Shown here: piece after piece, positions 59,202 through 64,000 of the stretch
How positions within the stretch are numbered: the stretch's first letter is position 1
How the letters are laid out: every line of letters starts with the position of its first letter
Assembly (NCBI RefSeq): GCF_023544665.1
Contig: NZ_JAMJFL010000015.1
Span: forward strand, 62,001-126,000
Direction of reading: 5' to 3'
Length of the DNA stretch: 64,000 bases
Source of the DNA: Streptomyces sp. YS415
GTDB lineage: Bacteria > Actinomycetota > Actinomycetes > Streptomycetales > Streptomycetaceae
Translations under genes and position numbers: made by a program
The notes under the pieces: generated by a model
The model's input: the letters and a program-made list of their open reading frames with translations, nothing else
Told to the model about the DNA's origin: nothing
The model's database searches: none

Positions 59202-60833
59202 CTACCTGTTCGGGGGCGGCCCGTCGAGCGGGCGGCCGAGCACTCCGGGACGCCGCTGCCACGGACGCGGTCCGGTGGGCGGGCGGTAGGCGACACCCAG
59301 GGCGTCGAGGCGGGCGTAATGGGCCGTCATCCGCCGCTCGAAGCCGGCGAAGTCCCGCTCCTGCGGGGCCGGCAGGCGGCTCCACGCCACCTCGGCGAAG
59401 GCCGCGAGCCGGGGAAACGCCTGGTAGTCCACGCGCCCCTGGTCCTCCATCACCTCGGTCCACACATTGGCCTGCGTCCCGAGCACATGCCGCGCCTCCT
59501 GCTCGGTCAGGGCGGGCGGAACGGGCTCGAACCGGTAGACGTCCTCCAGGGTGCGGACGTACCCGATGGGCACCGGCTCGTCCTCGCCCCCGTCCTGGCG
59601 GTGGTCCAAGTACACGTACTGCTCGGGGCACATGACGACGTCGTGTCCCGCGCGCGCGGCGGCGATCCCGCCCTGGTAACCGCGCCACGACGAGACCGCG
59701 GCGCCCTTGGCGAGGCCGCCCTCGAGGATTTCGTCCCAGCCGATGAGTCTGCGCCCGCGCGCGGAGAGCCAGTTGTCGAAGTGCCCGATGAACCACGCCT
59801 GGAGTTCGTCCTCGTCGGCGAGTCCGAGTTCGGCGATACGGGCCTGCGCGGCCGGTGACTGCCGCCACTGGTCCTTCAGGCATTCGTCGCCGCCGACATG
59901 GACGAACTCCGAGGGGAACAGCTCCAGGAGTTCCTCGAACACCCCCTCGTAGAAGCGCAGGGTGCTGTCAGTGGGGGCGAGTACGTTGGCGGTGATTCCC
60001 CAGCTGTCCCAGACCGTCAGGGAGGTGGTGTCGATGACGTCGGTGTTGCCGAGTTCCGGGTATGCGGCGATGGCGGCCTGCGAGTGCCCGGGTACGTCGA
60101 TCTCGGGGACCACGGTGATATGCCGCTCGGCGGCGTAGGCGACGATTTCCCGGATGTCGTCCTGGGTGTAGTAGCCGCCGTGCGGCTTCTCCTCCCACAA
60201 CGGTGAGGCGCGGTGGCCGAATTTCGTACGGGCCCGCCAGGAGCCGATTTCGGTGAGCCGGGGGTACCTCTTGATCTCGACGCGCCAGCCCTGGTCGTCG
60301 GTCAAGTGGAGGTGGAGGACGTTGAGTTTGTGCGCGGCCATCAGGTCGAGGTAGCGCAGGACCCCGTCCTTGGGCATGAAGTGCCGGGCCACGTCGAGCA
60401 TGAGGCCGCGCCAGGCGAAGCGGGGCGCGTCCGCGATCTCCACCTCGGGCAACTCCCATGCGGTGCGCCCCAGGTGGGCCCGGCGGAAGGCGTCGGGGCC
60501 GAGCAGCTGCCGCAGCGTCTGGGCGCCGTGGAAGGCGCCGGCCGGGTCACCGCTCCTGATCAGCGCGCGGTCGTCGCGGACGGTGATGCGGTACCCCCCG
60601 GGCGGGAGCGCGTGGTCGTGGCGCAGCTCCACCGAGTTCGGCGCGGCCCGTCCGGGCGGCCCGGGTTCGCCCTGCCGGAGCGGCAGGCCGGTGGCCGCCT
60701 GCAAGGTCGTACGCAGCCAGCGTTCGGCGCTGCCCACACCCGGTCCCGCCGTGAGCGTGGTGTCCTCGTCGAGCGTGAACACCCGCTCGCCGTACGCCGT
60801 GACGCTCAAGGGCGCCGGAATCAATTCGGTCAC
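59202..60833 (-). CDS. Beta-N-acetylhexosaminidase (GH20)
   Basis: A 543-residue glycoside hydrolase 20. The catalytic Asp-Glu pair is in HVGGDECLKD near residue 317, and other GH20 marks are RGLMLDVARHFMPKD, HLHLTDDQGWRVEIKRYP and VVPEIDVPGHSQAAIAAYPE. It releases GlcNAc from chitobiose and murein sugars. No signal peptide is evident, so it probably acts in the cytoplasm. A DasR-like site lies upstream, linking it to the GlcNAc PTS. Confidence 0.92.
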   Translation of the reverse strand: MTELIPAPLSVTAYGERVFTLDEDTTLTAGPGVGSAERWLRTTLQAATGLPLRQGEPGPPGRAAPNSVELRHDHALPPGGYRITVRDDRALIRSGDPAGAFHGAQTLRQLLGPDAFRRAHLGRTAWELPEVEIADAPRFAWRGLMLDVARHFMPKDGVLRYLDLMAAHKLNVLHLHLTDDQGWRVEIKRYPRLTEIGSWRARTKFGHRASPLWEEKPHGGYYTQDDIREIVAYAAERHITVVPEIDVPGHSQAAIAAYPELGNTDVIDTTSLTVWDSWGITANVLAPTDSTLRFYEGVFEELLELFPSEFVHVGGDECLKDQWRQSPAAQARIAELGLADEDELQAWFIGHFDNWLSARGRRLIGWDEILEGGLAKGAAVSSWRGYQGGIAAARAGHDVVMCPEQYVYLDHRQDGGEDEPVPIGYVRTLEDVYRFEPVPPALTEQEARHVLGTQANVWTEVMEDQGRVDYQAFPRLAAFAEVAWSRLPAPQERDFAGFERRMTAHYARLDALGVAYRPPTGPRPWQRRPGVLGRPLDGPPPNR

Positions 60834-60934
60834 GTCAGCCCTTCACCGCTCTGTCCGCGTTGCACCATGCGCAATAGCTGTTCTGCTCTGCACAACGACA
60901 GCGGAAGGCTATGGACTGCGGGAACCTGTCCACA

Positions 60935-60950
60935 AGAGGTCTCGACCACT
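60935..60950. promoter_or_regulatory. dre-like DasR site upstream of the GH20 gene
   Basis: AGAGGTCTCGACCACT matches the DasR consensus ACTGGTCTAGACCACT at 13 of 16 positions, 102 bases before the GH20 start. It suggests DasR control of chitobiose breakdown with GlcNAc uptake. Confidence 0.65.
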
Positions 60951-61042
60951 TGGTGCCCACGCGAAGGCCCCCGTGACGCGCCTCGGCGCGCCCCGGGGGC
61001 CTTCGAAGAGTCGGACGACCGCAGGGCCGGACGACGGGCGGT

Positions 61043-61351
61043 CTACTTCTTGTCGCCGCCCTTGCCCTTGCCCTTGTCGTCGCCACCGCCGGCGCCCATG
61101 GACTCGTAGATCTCCTTGCACATGGGGCACACGGGATACTTCTTCGGGTCGCGGCCGGGCACCCAGACCTTGCCGCAGAGCGCCACGACGGGGGTCCCGT
61201 CGAGGGCGCTCGCCATGATCTTGTCCTTCTGGACGTAGTGGGCGAAGCGCTCGTGATCGCCGTCGCCGTGGGACACCTGCGGCGTCGGCTCTACGAGGGT
61301 CCCCGTACCAGTCCCGCGCTGCGGCTGGGTCTCAGGCTCAAGAGTGCTCAT
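61043..61351 (-). CDS. DUF3039 zinc-ribbon-like protein
   Basis: A 102-residue protein with a central zinc-ribbon-like pattern (CGKVWVPGRDPKKYPVCPMC) and a Lys/Gly-rich tail. DUF3039 is a conserved actinobacterial family without known function. ATG 61351 is used. It lies between GH20 and the YqgE gene, with 30 bases to the YqgE stop; both are on the minus strand. Confidence 0.85.
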   Translation of the reverse strand: MSTLEPETQPQRGTGTGTLVEPTPQVSHGDGDHERFAHYVQKDKIMASALDGTPVVALCGKVWVPGRDPKKYPVCPMCKEIYESMGAGGGDDKGKGKGGDKK

Positions 61352-61381
61352 AACAACCAAGAGTACTGAAGCTCACAGGGG

Positions 61382-61954
61382 TCAGTTGAGCGAAGGGTCG
61401 TCCGGATACGTGGCCACCATCGCGAGCTCGTTGCGCTGGCGGCGCAGGACCTCGCGCCAGAGCCGCTCGGGGGCCGGGGAGGACACATCACCGGGCTCCG
61501 ACTCCACGACGTACCAGGCGCCCTCCACCAGCTCGTCCTCCAGCTGACCAGGCCCCCAGCCGGCATACCCGGCGAAGATCCGCAGCGAGCCGAGGGCGGA
61601 GGCGAGCAGCTCGGGCGGGGCCTCCAGGTCCACCAGCCCGATCGCGCCGTGCACCCGGCGCCAGCCCAGCGGCGCGCTCTCGCCGCTCGCCCCGCCGGGG
61701 ATGACGGCGACGCCGAGAGCGGAGTCGAGGGAGACCGGACCGCCCTGGAAGACGACCCCGGGGGCGCCGGCCAGCTCGCCCCACCCCTCCAGGATGTCGC
61801 CCACGTCCACCGGGGTCGGACGGTTGAGGACGACGCCGAGGGAGCCCTCCTCGTCGTGGTCGAGGAGCAGCACCACCGCACGGTCGAAGTTCGGGTCCGC
61901 CAGGGCGGGCGTTGCCACGAGCAGCCGCCCTGTGAGCGAGGACACCTCGGTCAT
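61382..61954 (-). CDS. YqgE/AlgH family protein
   Basis: A 190-residue YqgE/AlgH protein: SLTGRLLVATPALADPNFDR at the start, GSLGVVLNRPT and IFAGYAGWGPGQLEDELVEG are all conserved. The function of the family is not settled. ATG 61954 gives the usual start; ATG 61963 is equally possible. It is divergent from murA, with no gene in the 250-base gap. Confidence 0.9.
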   Translation of the reverse strand: MTEVSSLTGRLLVATPALADPNFDRAVVLLLDHDEEGSLGVVLNRPTPVDVGDILEGWGELAGAPGVVFQGGPVSLDSALGVAVIPGGASGESAPLGWRRVHGAIGLVDLEAPPELLASALGSLRIFAGYAGWGPGQLEDELVEGAWYVVESEPGDVSSPAPERLWREVLRRQRNELAMVATYPDDPSLN

Positions 61955-62206
61955 GCCAGACATGATCCCGCATCTTCCCTTCGCATGGGGAGGCAATCCG
62001 GGTAAGGGAGTGAACGCAGCTCAGCGACGGATCGAGCGCCCCCGGCGCACACCGGCCCCCGGTGACCGCTCGTGCCCGCCGGCGAACCGTTCGTGTTGTG
62101 ACACAGCCATGACGTATCCGGGCCGTCCTCGGGCTTACAGAAGGGGGGCCCACGGCGATTACCCTGTTTCCTCGGCCCCTGCCCCACTCATCGGAACGCG
62201 AGATAC

Positions 62207-63547
62207 ATGACCGTCAACGACGATGTCCTGCTTGTCCACGGCGGAACCCCGCTGGAGGGCGAGATCCGTGTCCGCGGCGCGAAGAACCTCGTGCCGAAGG
62301 CGATGGTCGCCGCCCTGCTGGGCAGTGAGCCAAGTCGGCTGCGCAATGTTCCGGACATCCGTGACGTGCGTGTCGTACGCGGGCTGCTCCAATTGCACGG
62401 GGTGACGGTCCGTCCGGGCGAGGAGCCCGGCGAACTGGTGATGGACCCCTCGCACGTGGAGAGCGCGAACGTCGCCGACATCGATGCCCACGCGGGTTCC
62501 TCGCGCATCCCCATCCTCTTCTGCGGCCCGCTCCTGCACCGCCTCGGGCACGCGTTCATCCCGGGTCTCGGCGGCTGCGACATCGGCGGCCGGCCCATCG
62601 ACTTCCACTTCGAGGTGCTGCGGCAGTTCGGGGCGACGATCGAGAAGCGGGCGGACGGCCAGTTCCTGCAGGCTCCGCAGCGGCTGCGCGGCACGAAGAT
62701 CCGGCTGCCGTACCCGTCGGTGGGCGCGACCGAGCAGGTGCTGCTGACGGCCGTCCTCGCGGAGGGCGTCACGGAGCTCTCGAACGCGGCCGTCGAGCCG
62801 GAGATCGAGGACCTGATCTGCGTCCTGCAGAAGATGGGCGCCATCATCGCGATGGACACCGACCGGACGATCCGCATCACCGGTGTGGACAAGCTCGGCG
62901 GCTACAACCACCGCGCGCTGCCGGACCGGCTCGAGGCGGCCTCCTGGGCGTCCGCGGCGCTGGCGACCGAGGGCAACATCTACGTCCGGGGCGCCCAGCA
63001 GCGCTCGATGATGACGTTCCTGAACACCTACCGCAAGGTGGGCGGCGCCTTCCAGATCGACGACGAGGGCATCCGCTTCTGGCACCCCGGTGGCCAGCTG
63101 AAGTCCATCGCGCTGGAGACGGACGTGCACCCCGGCTTCCAGACGGACTGGCAGCAGCCGCTGGTGGTGGCCCTGACCCAGGCGACAGGCCTGTCGATCG
63201 TCCACGAGACGGTCTACGAGTCCCGCCTCGGCTTCACCTCCGCGCTCAACCAGATGGGCGCCCACATCCAGCTCTACCGCGAGTGCCTCGGCGGCTCCGA
63301 CTGCCGCTTCGGGCAGCGCAACTTCCTGCACTCGGCGGTCGTGTCGGGCCCCACCAAGCTCCAGGGCGCCGACCTGGTCATCCCCGACCTGCGCGGCGGC
63401 TTCTCCTACCTCATCGCCGCCCTCGCGGCCCAGGGCACGTCCCGCGTCCACGGCATCGAACTCATCAACCGCGGCTACGAGAACTTCATGGAGAAGCTTG
63501 TCGAGCTGGGCGCGAAGGTGGAACTGCCGGGCAAGGCGCTCGGCTAG
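62207..63547 (+). CDS. murA: UDP-N-acetylglucosamine 1-carboxyvinyltransferase
   Basis: A 446-residue EPSP-synthase-fold enzyme that makes the first committed step of peptidoglycan synthesis, transferring enolpyruvate to UDP-GlcNAc. Catalytic residues are visible: Lys26-Asn27, Cys124 in GGCDIGGRP (fosfomycin target), the Asp in GFQTDWQQP and the Arg in DLRGGFSYL. The KNLVPKAMVAALL start is typical of the actinobacterial type. A strong terminator follows. Confidence 0.94.
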   Translation: MTVNDDVLLVHGGTPLEGEIRVRGAKNLVPKAMVAALLGSEPSRLRNVPDIRDVRVVRGLLQLHGVTVRPGEEPGELVMDPSHVESANVADIDAHAGSSRIPILFCGPLLHRLGHAFIPGLGGCDIGGRPIDFHFEVLRQFGATIEKRADGQFLQAPQRLRGTKIRLPYPSVGATEQVLLTAVLAEGVTELSNAAVEPEIEDLICVLQKMGAIIAMDTDRTIRITGVDKLGGYNHRALPDRLEAASWASAALATEGNIYVRGAQQRSMMTFLNTYRKVGGAFQIDDEGIRFWHPGGQLKSIALETDVHPGFQTDWQQPLVVALTQATGLSIVHETVYESRLGFTSALNQMGAHIQLYRECLGGSDCRFGQRNFLHSAVVSGPTKLQGADLVIPDLRGGFSYLIAALAAQGTSRVHGIELINRGYENFMEKLVELGAKVELPGKALG

Positions 63548-63569
63548 CCTGCGCCGTACGAAAACGCCG

Positions 63570-63605
63570 ATGGGGCGGTCACCCTGGTCAGGGTGACCGC
63601 CCCAT
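63570..63605. terminator. Bidirectional terminator between murA and hup
   Basis: ATGGGGCGGTCACCCT-GGTC-AGGGTGACCGCCCCAT is a perfect 16-bp hairpin between the convergent genes. Confidence 0.85.
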
Positions 63606-63710
63606 ACGCGTTCACTGCACGCCGGTCAGGGGGCGCGGGGAACTGCGCGAGACACCACAACGGGTCCGCAGTCGCCCACGGCGCCGAGCCGCAACGGCGA
63701 ACAGGCGTCC

Positions 63711-63992
63711 TTACTTGCCCTTGGCGGCTTCCTTGAGCTTCGAGCCCGCGGAGACCTTCACGCTGTAGCCGGCCGGGATCTGGATCGGGTCGCCGGTCTG
63801 CGGGTTGCGCGCGGTGCGAGCGGCACGGTGGGTGCGCTCGAAAGTCAGGAAGCCGGGGATGGTGACCTTCTCGTCGCCCTTGGCAACGATCTCGCCGACG
63901 GTCTCGGCGAACGCGGCCAGCACGGCATCGGCGTCCTTGCGGGTCACCTCGGCGCGGTCGGCCAGGGCGGCCACCAGCTCACTGCGGTTCAT
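63711..63992 (-). CDS. hupA: HU family DNA-binding protein
   Basis: A 93-residue histone-like HU. RSELVAALADRAEVTRKDAD, the FLTFERTHRAARTARNPQTG arm and IQIPAGYSVKVSAGSKLKEA are typical. It lacks the Lys-rich tail of the HupS type, so it is the HupA-like vegetative HU. It ends eight bases before the window end; its promoter lies outside. Confidence 0.95.
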   Translation of the reverse strand: MNRSELVAALADRAEVTRKDADAVLAAFAETVGEIVAKGDEKVTIPGFLTFERTHRAARTARNPQTGDPIQIPAGYSVKVSAGSKLKEAAKGK

Positions 63993-64000
63993 GTTGTTAC

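Overview
The window is high-GC actinobacterial DNA with codon use and gene content typical of Streptomyces. Diagnostic features are an SsgA-like sporulation protein, DasR-type operators beside N-acetylglucosamine PTS genes, the ATPase/Scr1-type HTH/DUF397 triad, GTGA start/stop overlaps, and a gene order I recall from the S. coelicolor chromosome around nagF-nagE1-nagE2 up to murA and hup. It looks like core chromosome with a few accessory inserts. No prophage, integrase, insertion sequence or CRISPR array is visible.

Layout. 1-2.3 kb: a regulatory triad (HATPase, HTH, DUF397). 2.4-10.4 kb: glycosyltransferase, cyclophilin, AhpD-like protein, MFS sugar transporter, DUF445 protein, secreted SGNH hydrolase. 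10.4-13.7 kb: DUF1707 protein and an ABC-2 exporter. 13.9-18.1 kb: bifunctional penicillin-binding protein, a Gdx/SugE guanidinium exporter preceded by a guanidine-III riboswitch candidate, a GroES-like protein, DUF3618 and Bcp. 18.2-19.5 kb: a tandem HNH pair and tRNA-Leu(UAG). 19.5-32.9 kb: rdgB, rph, the GlcNAc PTS genes, a metallo-beta-lactamase-fold protein, and the mec-cysO-cysM, DUF2017-clpS and pncB-pncA genes. Apart from the PTS and permease inserts, this block parallels the M. tuberculosis Rv1330c-Rv1341 neighbourhood.

33-44 kb: a secreted M6 protease, two RDD membrane proteins, ssgG, a FAD-linked oxidase, a TPR protein, and hppD with a divergent Lrp/AsnC regulator. 44.2-47.9 kb: a four-gene OpuC-like compatible-solute ABC transporter with overlapping genes. 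47.9-54.3 kb: a Lon-domain protein, IclR regulator, SF2 helicase, a decayed Doc toxin gene, an MFS exporter, tRNA-Cys and a SUKH-4-like protein. 54.3-59 kb: a three-subunit xanthine-dehydrogenase-type enzyme. 59.2-64 kb: GH20 hexosaminidase, DUF3039, YqgE/AlgH, murA and a HU protein.

How the genes connect. GlcNAc uptake (nagF, nagE1, nagE2) and chitobiose/GlcNAc release (GH20) are tied by sequences resembling DasR operators. Cysteine biosynthesis through a protein-bound thiocarboxylate (CysM, CysO, Mec) carries a previously unlisted 31-codon Cys-ended leader ORF. That ORF has a -10 element placed for leaderless transcription, which suggests cysteine-responsive attenuation. NAD salvage (pncB, pncA) adjoins clpS. 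The most notable non-coding signals are this leader ORF, the guanidine-III riboswitch, the 27-bp palindromic double dre upstream of nagE2, and several short tandem repeats in promoter regions.
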